Shown here: in pieces, positions 1-6,071 of the stretch | Layout: each line of letters begins with the position of its first letter | How positions within the stretch are numbered: the first letter of the stretch is position 1 | Assembly (NCBI GenBank): GCA_035547955.1 | Contig: DASZTR010000051.1 | Coordinates: forward strand, 1-9,061 | Direction of reading: 5' to 3' | From: Nitrososphaera sp035547955 | GTDB taxonomy: Archaea > Thermoproteota > Nitrososphaeria > Nitrososphaerales > Nitrososphaeraceae | Length of the DNA: 9,061 nt | Notes under the pieces: generated by a model | The model's database searches: none | What the model was told of the DNA's origin: nothing | The model's input: the letters and a program-made list of their open reading frames with translations, nothing else | Translations under genes and position numbers: made by a program

Positions 1-323
1 ACCAGATGCCCTTTGCAAACCCCCGGGAATCGATGCGCGAAATCGAGCAGGATATATCAGAGGGTGCCGATGCAATAATAATCAAGCCGGCAATACCAAA
101 CCTGGACCTCATCTACCAGGTAAGCAAGGCGACAAACCTGCCGATATGCGCATACAGCGTGTCAGGCGAGTATGCGCTCATAAAGGCCGCCGCGCAGGAA
201 GGGTGGGTGGACGAAAACGCGGTGATGACAGAATTTCTGACTGGAATAAAGAGGGCGGGCGCAGACATGATAATAACGTACCAGGCAAAGAAAATGGCAA
301 GGCTGCTACGGGCGTCAGAGTAA
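1..323 (+). CDS. hemB: Porphobilinogen synthase (delta-aminolevulinic acid dehydratase), C-terminal part
   Basis: This is the last third of HemB; the 5' end lies outside the window and the reading frame enters at base 3. The enzyme condenses two 5-aminolevulinate molecules into porphobilinogen in the cytoplasm, the first common step to haem, sirohaem and cobalamin rings. Visible family marks are the (Y)QMPFANPRES segment, the active-site lysine in ADAIIIKPAIP (codon AAG at 84-86, the Schiff-base Lys of the family), the substrate-binding YSVSGEY segment, and the closing IKRAGADMIITYQAK block that ends in ARLL. Stop codon TAA at 321-323. The next gene starts 58 bases downstream behind its own TATA-like box, so it is probably transcribed separately. 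Identification is secure; only the upstream part is unseen. Confidence 0.96.
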   Translation, partial: QMPFANPRESMREIEQDISEGADAIIIKPAIPNLDLIYQVSKATNLPICAYSVSGEYALIKAAAQEGWVDENAVMTEFLTGIKRAGADMIITYQAKKMARLLRASE

Positions 324-340
324 AAGACAACAGAGGCGTG

Positions 341-349
341 TTTTTATTC
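341..349 (+). promoter_or_regulatory. Candidate TATA box for the 382-1002 gene
   Basis: TTTTTATTC in the 58-base gap after hemB. Its centre lies about 25 bases before position 370, giving a predicted leader of roughly 11 AT-rich bases before the ATG at 382. No Shine-Dalgarno sequence is visible, consistent with a short-leader archaeal message. The call rests on position and base composition only; the same T-run could also help terminate hemB transcription. Confidence 0.35.
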
Positions 350-381
350 AAGCCTGCCGCGAGGACATGTTGAAATAAAAA

Positions 382-1002
382 ATGTTTGCAGCCGACGCAA
401 GCTCAGAGCGCGCCACCAACATCGAGGACTACCAGAACACCTGTACCGAGTTCATAGCAGACATCAGCAGGGACTACAAGGACTGGGTGGACCGCTACCA
501 GCTTGGCGAGCAAGAGGCCGCAAGGCGCAAGAACATCATAGACGACATAGTAAAGACGACAAACGATTGGATAAAGCGCTTTGGGACAACAATAAAGAAG
601 ATAGACATCATAATGAACGACGGCGTAAGCAAGATGGCTGAAAACACCGCAGGATATCCCTTTGGTTTTGAAGGATATGTGCTTGGAAAAAGCAGGTACG
701 CAACGCACCCTGTGGGCGAGGTAAGGGTAAACGTCAAGGCTACTCCAAGGCCGGGCAGGCTCGTCAGGGTAGGCGACTACCAGAAGGACGAGATTTTGCT
801 CCTCAATGCGAGCGCGCAGGTAAGCGTTGCGCTCAGTCGGGAGAGCAAAAAGGGCGCAGACATACTTGATGACTATATCGTAATCGACGCAAAAAAGTGC
901 CAACGTGGCGATGTCCTCTCGCTTACCGTCATAGCAGAGGAGATGCAGGACGATTACGTGGCCGAGCGCCGCGGGTACTCTATGCTCGTACTGCTCACCT
1001 AA
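382..1002 (+). CDS. Conserved-looking protein of unknown function, 206 aa
   Basis: I do not recognise this protein. ATG is the first in-frame start after the hemB gap and sits just behind an A-run; stop is TAA at 1000-1002. Residues 1-90 look all-helical, highly charged and amphipathic (DYKDWVDRYQ, then RRKNIIDDIVKTTNDWIKRF), possibly a coiled-coil or helical bundle. Residues 95-206 look beta-rich, with alternating hydrophobics (GEVRVNVKA, EILLLNASAQVSVALS, DVLSLTVIAEE) and a hydrophobic end MLVLLT. No signal peptide, membrane segment or metal-binding cysteine cluster is present (Cys 21 and 183 only). It reads as a cytoplasmic protein. Neighbours (hemB upstream, tRNA-Gly downstream) give no functional hint. 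The gene is real on codon pattern and length; its function is open. Confidence 0.85.
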   Translation: MFAADASSERATNIEDYQNTCTEFIADISRDYKDWVDRYQLGEQEAARRKNIIDDIVKTTNDWIKRFGTTIKKIDIIMNDGVSKMAENTAGYPFGFEGYVLGKSRYATHPVGEVRVNVKATPRPGRLVRVGDYQKDEILLLNASAQVSVALSRESKKGADILDDYIVIDAKKCQRGDVLSLTVIAEEMQDDYVAERRGYSMLVLLT

Positions 1003-1008
1003 GGACAG

Positions 1009-1017
1009 TTTAAATTA
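1009..1017 (+). promoter_or_regulatory. Candidate TATA box upstream of tRNA-Gly
   Basis: TTTAAATTA, 68 bases before the mature tRNA 5' end. If used, transcription would start near 1038 and the precursor would carry about 47 bases of leader containing the alternating tract. The only other AT-containing choice is TTACATACAT inside the tract (1045-1054), which would give a leader of under 10 bases. The sequence alone cannot decide between them. Confidence 0.25.
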
Positions 1018-1045
1018 CCTAGACTTGACGACAGATAGTAGCACT

Positions 1046-1087
1046 TACATACATACACGCACGCGTGCGTATGTATGTGTGCGTGCG
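1046..1087 (+). repeat. 42-base alternating purine/pyrimidine tract with imperfect palindrome
   Basis: Every base from 1046 to 1087 alternates pyrimidine and purine without a break, mixing AC/GT, AT and CG steps, a composition prone to left-handed Z-DNA. Within it, 1057-1070 is a perfect 14-base palindrome (ACGCACGCGTGCGT). It extends through 1047-1054 pairing with 1071-1078 once bases 1055-1056 are bulged out, giving 15 possible pairs. The tract runs three bases into the tRNA-Gly gene. CGCACGC at 1058-1064 is also the exact complement of GCGTGCG at 1081-1087, so an alternative fold would cover the tRNA 5' end. Confidence 0.85.
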
Positions 1088-1162
1088 ACGGTCGTCCAGT
1101 TTGGTCTAGGACATCAGATTGCCAATCTGGTAACCCGGGTTCAAATCCCGGCCGTCGCACCA
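1085..1162 (+). tRNA. tRNA-Gly (anticodon GCC)
   Basis: A full cloverleaf can be drawn. The acceptor stem GCGACGG (1085-1091) pairs with CCGTCGC (1152-1158), seven pairs. The D stem GTCC pairs with GGAC around a loop containing GG. The anticodon stem TCAGA pairs with TCTGG (one T-G pair) around loop TTGCCAA, which places GCC as anticodon. The variable loop is TAAC. The T stem CCGGG pairs with CCCGG around TTCAAAT. The discriminator base is A (1159), and CCA is encoded at 1160-1162. There is no intron. It reads glycine codons GGC and GGT. Its first three bases belong to the upstream alternating tract. No second copy of the 3' end occurs in the window, so nothing points to use as an integration site here. 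Confidence 0.95.
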
Positions 1163-1263
1163 TATGTTACATCATCATTTTCTCCGTTACAAGAAATGTA
1201 TCTCACCAAACATTAGAGTCACGAGAGAACATACATAAGCGCATTTTGCATTCATACAGAGAG

Positions 1264-2061
1264 TTGCAGGACGATAGCAACAGACAGCACGAGCACGACG
1301 AATCAATCGTGTCACAGTTCACAAAGCAGGCCGTCTCCTTTACCAAGATGAAAGAGCATTCAAACGAAGACGAATTTCGGCTGATCTATTCACTGGCGAA
1401 GGTCAAGCAAGACGACATAGTCCTTGATGTAGCGTGCGGCCCGGGATTGGTGGCGTGTGCACTTGCAAAGACGGCAAAGCATGTGACAGGCATCGACCTG
1501 ACCCCGGCAATGATAGAGCAGGCAAGGTTACTCCAAACAGAAAAAGGCCTGAAGAACATCACCTGGAAGGTTGGAAACGCAAACCCTTTGCCTTATGACG
1601 ACTCTTCCTTTTCACTCGTAGTCACAAGGTACAGCTTTCACCATTTCCTTGACCCACGGTCAGTGCTCTTTGAAATGAAGCGTGTGTGCACCCCGGGAAA
1701 TGGAAGGGTGGCCGTCATAGACGTGACGCCGCCCGCGGAAAAGGCAGACGCTTACAACCGCATGGAAAAACTGCGCGACCCGTCGCACGCAAGGGCGATG
1801 CCGCTCGCCAAGTTGCACGACTTGATAAAGGAGGCAGGACTGACAGGCATAGAGACCGGCTCTTACAAGATGGACGTTGACCTTGAGGAGATATTGCAGG
1901 CGACGCTCACAAAAGCGGAAGACTCAGAAAAGGTAAGGCAGATGTTTGCAGACGATCTGGCCAATGGCAGCCTGGGAGTAGGGAGCTACGTCCAAGACGG
2001 AAGAGTCCGCTTTGCCTTTCCCATCACCGTAATCGTCGGTACAAAAGAAAAGGCGGCATAG
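1264..2061 (+). CDS. Class I SAM-dependent methyltransferase
   Basis: A Rossmann-fold methyltransferase of the UbiE/Methyltransf_11 type that transfers a methyl group from S-adenosylmethionine to an unknown, probably small-molecule, substrate. Counting from the TTG at 1264 (265 aa), motif I is IVLDVACGPG (52-61), the ribose-binding acidic residue is in GIDLTP (Asp78), an NANPLPYDDSSF segment is at 105-116, and RYSFHHF at 122-128 is the post-motif segment seen in this family. The open frame runs back through the tRNA gene, so the true start is downstream of 1162 and no in-frame ATG exists there. TTG 1264 is preferred because a CATACATAAG element about 26 bases upstream would give a near-leaderless message. 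TTG 1246 and GTG 1309 (250 aa) are alternatives. It ends five bases short of the stop of the opposing zinc-ribbon gene. Family is certain; substrate and start are not. Confidence 0.88.
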   Translation: MQDDSNRQHEHDESIVSQFTKQAVSFTKMKEHSNEDEFRLIYSLAKVKQDDIVLDVACGPGLVACALAKTAKHVTGIDLTPAMIEQARLLQTEKGLKNITWKVGNANPLPYDDSSFSLVVTRYSFHHFLDPRSVLFEMKRVCTPGNGRVAVIDVTPPAEKADAYNRMEKLRDPSHARAMPLAKLHDLIKEAGLTGIETGSYKMDVDLEEILQATLTKAEDSEKVRQMFADDLANGSLGVGSYVQDGRVRFAFPITVIVGTKEKAA

Positions 2062-2066
2062 TACCG

Positions 2067-2285
2067 TCATCCTGCGCTTCCACACGCGCAGAACCCGTAT
2101 TCGTCGATGCGCTTGCCGCATGTAGGGCACTTGTCGCCATATTCTACCTCCCAGGCACGCTTTCCGTACAATTTAAAATGGTCGTCGTCTTCTTCAGAAA
2201 ACTCCTCTCCTTCTTTTTCTTCGCATGCTTTCTTGGAACCTTTTTCCTTCTCCACACCTTTTCCCCCTGCTTTGCCCTCAGCCAT
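2067..2285 (-). CDS. Small zinc-ribbon protein, 72 aa
   Basis: A 72-residue protein with a low-complexity, Lys/Glu/Gly-rich N-terminal half (residues 1-35, with an EEDDD acidic patch) and a C-terminal CPTCGKR...FCACG motif. Cys 53, 56, 66 and 68 form a plausible four-cysteine zinc site, with the second pair spaced CxC. Such short ribbons are common in archaea as nucleic-acid- or protein-binding modules; the exact role is unknown. Its ATG (2283-2285) overlaps the end of the 153-residue upstream gene by eight bases, so the two are very likely co-transcribed and translationally coupled. The convergent methyltransferase ends five bases away, leaving no room for a private terminator between them. 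Confidence 0.8.
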   Translation of the reverse strand: MAEGKAGGKGVEKEKGSKKACEEKEGEEFSEEDDDHFKLYGKRAWEVEYGDKCPTCGKRIDEYGFCACGSAG

Positions 2286-2739
2286 CTTGCATCCCCCGCG
2301 CCACGCGGTTTTTTGCGTTTGCCTTTATGATTCCAAGTGCCTTTTCTGCCGCGTCTTTTTTTGGGAGCTGTATCATAAACACGTTCTGCGAATTCGTGTA
2401 AGTAGTCTCGCTTGGGCCCATCGCGATCATCCCGCTCTCCGCAAGCGCCTCGAACCACTCTAGCATATCGTTTGCGTACAGGAGGAAATTCTCCTCAAAG
2501 TCGGTGTCGCGGAACTTTATATTGACGTCGACAAACACGTCGCGCCCATCGTAAAATATGTCCAATAAGGTGTCGGCAGACACGCGCCTCCCGTAGACCT
2601 TTCCAAGCGTCTCGTCATATTTCTTGGGGTTCACCAGTATGCAGGGCACCTTGCCACCAGAGAATTCGACGAGCGTGGCCCCCTCCTTGTGCAGGTTAGC
2701 CTTGAACTCGTCAAGAGTGGTAAAGTTCCGTTTGGGCAC
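2278..2739 (-). CDS. Protein of unknown function, 153 aa, first gene of a two-gene unit
   Basis: I do not recognise this protein. The start is GTG (2737-2739); the frame stays open for 20 more codons upstream to a TAG at 2800-2802, but contains no ATG, GTG or TTG there. The N-terminal part (residues 10-60) reads as alternating helix and strand (TLDEFKANLHKEG, ATLVEF, VPCILVNPKKYD). The middle is acidic and beta-rich (GRDVFVDVNIKFRDTDFEENFLLYANDMLEWFEAL), and the end is strand then basic helix (NVFMIQLPKKDAAEKALGIIKANAK). There is no membrane segment or cysteine motif. The fold may be a small alpha/beta domain. It overlaps the zinc-ribbon gene by eight bases, implying a shared task. The gene call is strong; the function is unknown. 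Confidence 0.82.
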   Translation of the reverse strand: MPKRNFTTLDEFKANLHKEGATLVEFSGGKVPCILVNPKKYDETLGKVYGRRVSADTLLDIFYDGRDVFVDVNIKFRDTDFEENFLLYANDMLEWFEALAESGMIAMGPSETTYTNSQNVFMIQLPKKDAAEKALGIIKANAKNRVARGMQDG

Positions 2740-2814
2740 GCAGGTACTCTTGCAGGCACAAGATAAGAGCTTTGTCGTGATGATAGATAGCCGAATAATC
2801 TAGTTTTTACGTCA

Positions 2815-3336
2815 TCAGATGATATAGTTGATACAATGTTGCATGTTTTTTGCTTTTTGGAAAGAAGAAAGGAGATAAAAAAACTCATAGAGAAGAGGAA
2901 GAAAGCACACAGAGTAGGGATAACTTGGAAGATAGAATAACATCCTACTTGCTCTTGTTTTTTCCTCTGTTCGTCTTTTATTCTTCTTTACGGCCCTTAA
3001 CTGCCTTATCCCATAAATGGTCGCCACAAATGCCATCCCCGATCCTGCCAATATCTCTACGACAAACTGACTAGGTCTTGCCGGTGGTGGTGAATTGGTG
3101 TTGGATCCACATGGTATGCCGGGACCGCCAAGGCAGCAGTGTTTCAATATCCAGATTTCAGAGCAATTTTCTAGCGGAATGCCCGGTGCCTTGCATTCCT
3201 GAATTATCTGCGGAGTTGATGGGGAGTTTTGGCCGGCCTGTGCTTACGCGTCCTCGCCACCTGTTACAAGAGCCAGAGAAAGCAATGCTCCTACGGCTGT
3301 TAGGAGGCCTCTTGCAGGACTTTTTCTTTTCGCCAA
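2815..3336 (-). pseudogene. Broken gene for a secreted/single-pass membrane protein (in-frame TAA)
   Basis: Reading the minus strand from TTG at 3336 gives a convincing signal peptide: a basic start (AKRKSPARG), a hydrophobic core (LLTAVGALLSLALVTGG), then EDA, a TAA stop at 3244-3246, and AQAGQNSPSTPQ in the same frame. After the stop the frame continues through a small cysteine-rich segment (QECKAPG, ENCSE, HCCLGG, IPCGS), a PPPARP linker, a membrane helix (FVVEILAGSGMAFVATIYGI) and a basic tail (RQLRAVKKNKRRTEEK), as in a type I membrane protein. The last 40 or so residues to the TGA at 2815 look less protein-like, so the original end may have been earlier. A single base change (for example TAA to CAA) would restore the frame. 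Alternatives are a sequencing error, or a shorter protein restarting at TTG 3147. No similar intact copy is visible here. Confidence 0.5.
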
Positions 3337-3439
3337 CTGTAAAAAGAGTAAGAGATTCTTCTATTTTTTTCCCTTTCAGACTCTTCAAAATACAATAGAT
3401 TTTTGCGGAAAGAATACACTAGCCAGTGTTCAAGGCCAC

Positions 3440-3480
3440 AAAAAAGGTTTAGGGCCACATATATGGCCCTAAAAAGAGTT
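3440..3480 (-). terminator. Hairpin plus T-tract terminator after the AAA+ ATPase gene
   Basis: Directly behind the TAA stop of the ATPase gene, the minus strand reads CTCTTTTT, then a perfect ten-pair stem (bases 3464-3473 with 3448-3457: TGGCCCTAAA and its complement) around a six-base loop CATATA, then CCTTTTTT. T-runs on both sides suit archaeal termination, and the stem would suit a stabilised 3' end. The same stem is readable from the other strand, but no plus-strand gene ends here. Confidence 0.7.
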
Positions 3481-5094
3481 TTAGCAGATGCGTATGGATT
3501 TGGCGAGCATCAGAGCGCGCTGCGAGTCGTCCTCCATCATCTCATTGTTCTTGTATTTGTTGCTAAAGTAGATGAGGTCTATCATCTTGCAGCGGTCCAT
3601 CGTCACCACGGCGCTCCCATTTGTGCCTGTAGTCGTGTTGGCATTTGTCAGTATCACGAGCTTGTCCACAAAGCCAGTAGTCTTTAGGGTGTTTGATATC
3701 TGCTCAAAGCTCTTGGCGTGGTCGCGGTTTATCACTACCGTTACGGCCACCTTGGTGCCGTATGGGTCTGAGAACATGACGTCGACCCCGCTCCCGTTGC
3801 TCTTTTGCGGCTTGGCCACCACACCGGCCTCGTGTGCATAGTTTACCAGGTTGCGCACAGCGTCCTTTACCCCTGATTCGAGAACAGAAATATCGCTAGT
3901 GCTCCGGCGGATCTTTATAAAGTCTGAAATCGGCACGTCCATGACGCTCCCGCGGATGCGCAACCCAGGATAGACGTTCTTTATAGTCTCGTCGATTGCC
4001 TGCTCGTCGATTATCTGCACCTCGCGCTTCCCGGCGTTTTCCGTCGCATGGTACATTATGTTCAGCATGGAGCGCACGTTGCGAAAGTCTGCAAACTCAT
4101 CATAGATGACCTTCACCTTTGCCGCAAGGTCACGCTCCTCGTCTTCGGTAAAGCACTTGCTTGCGTCATGGAAGCGCACATACTCCATGATGATGTCAAG
4201 TATCTCCTCATACGTGTTAGAGCCTGCAAGGTCGACTTTGTAGTTTGCCTTTTCCAGCCTATCAAACACAGACGCATTTGCCTTGCTGATGTCGTCGTAC
4301 GATGACGGCGTAAATATCAGCATGAGAGCGGCCGCCGGCACGTGGGCGTTTATCACCGCCTTGACGAATTCTGTCGTCTCTTTGTCGGCGTCAAACTCGT
4401 CCAGCTGGAACACAGTCACGCGGCCGAGGAAGCGCAAGTTCAGAGACGCAAGGGCTGCAAGGCTTGCGATGATGTCCTCAAGCGTAGAGACGTTTGCCGC
4501 GTCTGCCCTGAACTTGCCTTCCACCACCAGCTTTAGTATGGCGACTTCGACGGGCGAAAACTCGGCATTTAGCACTTGCGAGAGCGCCGAGTAGTTGGGC
4601 ACGAGTTCGTTGTTCAGTAGCAGCTCGGCCTTGTCAGAGAGACGCCTGCCGGTGATAGAATCTAAAAATCCATAGTTGAACACTTTGCGCGCGGCCGACG
4701 ACTGGTCGGCCTTAGCGAGCAGGTATTTCACCACTGCCCTGCGCATCTGGGCAATGTACTCGTCTGTGAAGCCGCCGAGCATCGCAGAGTAGAGGCTGTG
4801 CATATTGCGCGGCGATATCTGCGTCAGGTCTACATATGAAATCACTGTGCTGTCCTCGACCTCCTTGAGTCCCTTTATGTGAAGCGCAAGGTGCGTTTTG
4901 CCGGACCCCACGTCCTGGATTATTGTGAGCAGGCGAAAATCCTTGTCGGTCGCCTCGCCGCCTGCGACCTTGCCGTGCAGGTCGGAAAAACACGCAAGCA
5001 CAGCCGCCTTGGCCTCCTTGTGGCGTCTGCCCCCAAGGATCCTGGCGTCAATCAGAGTCGGAGTCGGGCTGCTCGGGTAAGGGTTCCTATCCAG
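3481..5094 (-). CDS. AAA+ ATPase with C-terminal restriction-endonuclease-like domain (start uncertain)
   Basis: A large P-loop ATPase of unknown role. Protein-like sequence begins about 30 codons before the first standard start (GTG 5001), with RNPYPSSPTPTLIDARILGGRRHKEAK split across that region. The frame is open back to a TGA at 5125-5127, but that stretch has no ATG, GTG or TTG; CTG at 5092-5094 is used here as a placeholder (537 aa; the GTG gives 506). Counting from 5094: Walker A QDVGSGKT at 60-67 (Gln replaces the usual first Gly), Walker B VFQLDEFD with Asp232-Glu233, and an Orc/Cdc6-like sensor-2 helix FADFRNVRSMLNIM (Arg338, Arg341). Then residues 407-520 follow the helix-strand-strand-strand-helix-strand order of PD-(D/E)XK nucleases. 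Only the GVD aspartate (438) is kept; the E-x-K pair is absent, so that domain is probably not catalytic. The winged-helix gene 20 bases upstream forms an operon with it. Confidence 0.85.
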   Translation of the reverse strand: MDRNPYPSSPTPTLIDARILGGRRHKEAKAAVLACFSDLHGKVAGGEATDKDFRLLTIIQDVGSGKTHLALHIKGLKEVEDSTVISYVDLTQISPRNMHSLYSAMLGGFTDEYIAQMRRAVVKYLLAKADQSSAARKVFNYGFLDSITGRRLSDKAELLLNNELVPNYSALSQVLNAEFSPVEVAILKLVVEGKFRADAANVSTLEDIIASLAALASLNLRFLGRVTVFQLDEFDADKETTEFVKAVINAHVPAAALMLIFTPSSYDDISKANASVFDRLEKANYKVDLAGSNTYEEILDIIMEYVRFHDASKCFTEDEERDLAAKVKVIYDEFADFRNVRSMLNIMYHATENAGKREVQIIDEQAIDETIKNVYPGLRIRGSVMDVPISDFIKIRRSTSDISVLESGVKDAVRNLVNYAHEAGVVAKPQKSNGSGVDVMFSDPYGTKVAVTVVINRDHAKSFEQISNTLKTTGFVDKLVILTNANTTTGTNGSAVVTMDRCKMIDLIYFSNKYKNNEMMEDDSQRALMLAKSIRIC

Positions 5095-5113
5095 CCTATA
5101 TGGATAATTCGTT

Positions 5114-5755
5114 CTAGATACACCTCACAAAGCCGTGCAAGAGACCCCGCACAGTGATGCCCTCGTCCCCTCCTGTAGAGAGCTCGTACTTGTCCTGGTA
5201 CTGGCCAGTCAGTTCGCTCACCAGTCGGTAGAAATCGTCACCGGTAATGCCGCACTTGGCGCACACGTCACCTCGCACCTTGGCAAGTTCAACCCATCCA
5301 ATAGAGGATGCGGAGCTTGCAAGAGCGTTGTCAAACTCTTTTTTGAAGTCACCTACGCTGATGGTCCTTGCAGGAGCGGCTGAAGCGGGAACCCCTCCTC
5401 CCCTGCTTTCGGCCCTTTCAGTCAAGAGCCGGGCCAGGTTGGATATGTTGCCTGCAAGCGCCTCTACCGCGCGTGAAACTTCGCGGTTTGATGCACCCAC
5501 GGTCTCTTCAAGGGATTTTATCATGTCATAAGTCAGGCGGAACCTCGGATCGGTGTTGAGAAGGCTCTGGATGTAGTGGTCCTTGTGGAAGCAATAGTAC
5601 GCGCTTGCACGCTTGTCAACAAAGACCTGCCCCTTGCTTACGAGGCTCTCCAGTGCGGCGTCGATCTCGCCAAACTCTTTGCGAAGATCGGCCTTTTTGG
5701 CACCGGCCGACCCCGCAGAAAGGATTCTTTTCTCCAGTATTTCCTCTGCGGTCAT
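5114..5755 (-). CDS. Winged-helix protein, partner of the AAA+ ATPase, 213 aa
   Basis: The ATG at 5753-5755 follows a TATA element with almost no leader. Residues 1-60 fit a winged helix-turn-helix (ILEKRILSAGSAGAKKADL, a second helix DAALESLVSKG, then the wing QVFVDKRASAYYCF). Residues 85-122 are helical with heptad-like spacing (SLEETVGASNREVSRAVEAL), suggesting dimerisation. A Gly/Ala/Pro-rich linker (123-137) leads to a second domain (138-213) that again looks like a winged helix (GWVELAKVRGDVCAKCG, DDFYRLVSEL, then a hairpin before the end HGFVRCI). The stop TAG at 5114-5116 lies about 20 bases before the best start of the ATPase. It is probably a DNA- or protein-binding adaptor that works with the ATPase; no named family was recognised. 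Confidence 0.85.
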   Translation of the reverse strand: MTAEEILEKRILSAGSAGAKKADLRKEFGEIDAALESLVSKGQVFVDKRASAYYCFHKDHYIQSLLNTDPRFRLTYDMIKSLEETVGASNREVSRAVEALAGNISNLARLLTERAESRGGGVPASAAPARTISVGDFKKEFDNALASSASSIGWVELAKVRGDVCAKCGITGDDFYRLVSELTGQYQDKYELSTGGDEGITVRGLLHGFVRCI

Positions 5756-5774
5756 GAGGTAGAAATTAAAAATT

Positions 5775-5786
5775 CTTATTTAAACC
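5775..5786 (-). promoter_or_regulatory. TATA box and promoter of the winged-helix/ATPase operon
   Basis: On the minus strand GGTTTAAATAAG is centred about 25 bases before the ATG at 5755, the spacing expected when transcription starts at or within a base or two of the start codon (leaderless message). The bases between box and ATG are AT-rich and carry no Shine-Dalgarno sequence. No other promoter is visible between this gene and the ATPase gene, so both genes are likely read from here. Confidence 0.6.
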
Positions 5787-5843
5787 AGAAAGCGACGATT
5801 CGCTACATCCCGGGTAAATAATATTACACAAGTGACGAATAAC

Positions 5844-5852
5844 GGTTAATAT
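5844..5852 (+). promoter_or_regulatory. Candidate TATA box for the C/D-box small RNA
   Basis: GGTTAATAT, centred near 5848, about 26 bases before position 5874. This predicts a transcript that starts just before the first C box of the candidate small RNA at 5879. It points away from the divergent winged-helix/ATPase promoter about 60 bases to its left. Confidence 0.35.
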
Positions 5853-5873
5853 TGCGCGGTGCAGGCATTTGAG

Positions 5874-5939
5874 GTGGGATGATGATCGCTATTGCTGCGT
5901 CACAACATATGATGAAAGTACTAGGGTATCTGACCAAAC
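5874..5939 (+). ncRNA. Candidate archaeal C/D-box small RNA (2'-O-methylation guide type)
   Basis: Two exact C-box heptamers ATGATGA occur at 5879-5885 and 5909-5915, followed by a D box CTGA at 5930-5933. The 14-base gap between C' and D is near the usual guide length of about 12. A degenerate D' (CTGC, 5895-5898) is possible but sits only nine bases after the C box. Total length fits archaeal guides of 50-65 bases. The terminal stem is weak: GG before the C box can pair with CC after the D box. The guide upstream of D is GTACTAGGGTAT, which would target ATACCCTAGTAC; I could not match this to a specific rRNA or tRNA site. The alternative reading is a small protein gene, since GAGGTG stands just before ATGATG at 5879, but the encoded 75 residues do not look convincing. 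Confidence 0.42.
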
Positions 5940-6071
5940 ATTTGAAAAAGCATCGAGATACGAAGCAGATCCTTGTGCACACATCAAGGATCATGAAACC
6001 CTCCTATACATCCGGATTCTGCCGTCAAATCCTCGATGGAGTAATTGGTGAAAGGTGCATTTCTCCTTACA

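Noticed and set aside
1085..1162. tRNA-Gly as an integration (attachment) site
   Set aside because: No repeat of the tRNA 3' end, integrase or phage-like gene is found in the window; the methyltransferase directly downstream looks like a normal chromosomal gene.
1075..1263. N-terminal extension of the methyltransferase reading frame through the tRNA gene
   Set aside because: The frame happens to be open across tRNA-Gly, but the tRNA cloverleaf is perfect and the translated part (for example GRPVWSRTSDCQ) is the tRNA sequence itself, not protein-like.
2777..2830. Possible C/D-box RNA from GTGATGA at 2777-2783
   Set aside because: No CTGA D box follows at a usable distance and there is no second C box.
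3158..3388. 76-residue minus-strand frame starting at ATG 3388
   Set aside because: It overlaps the signal-peptide region in another frame. Its translation is basic and Arg/Ser/Pro-rich without domain-like pattern, typical of an out-of-frame shadow.
4048..4594. Several long plus-strand open frames opposite the ATPase gene
   Set aside because: They are antisense shadows of a GC-rich gene with strong motifs on the minus strand; none has promoter, start signal or recognisable motif.
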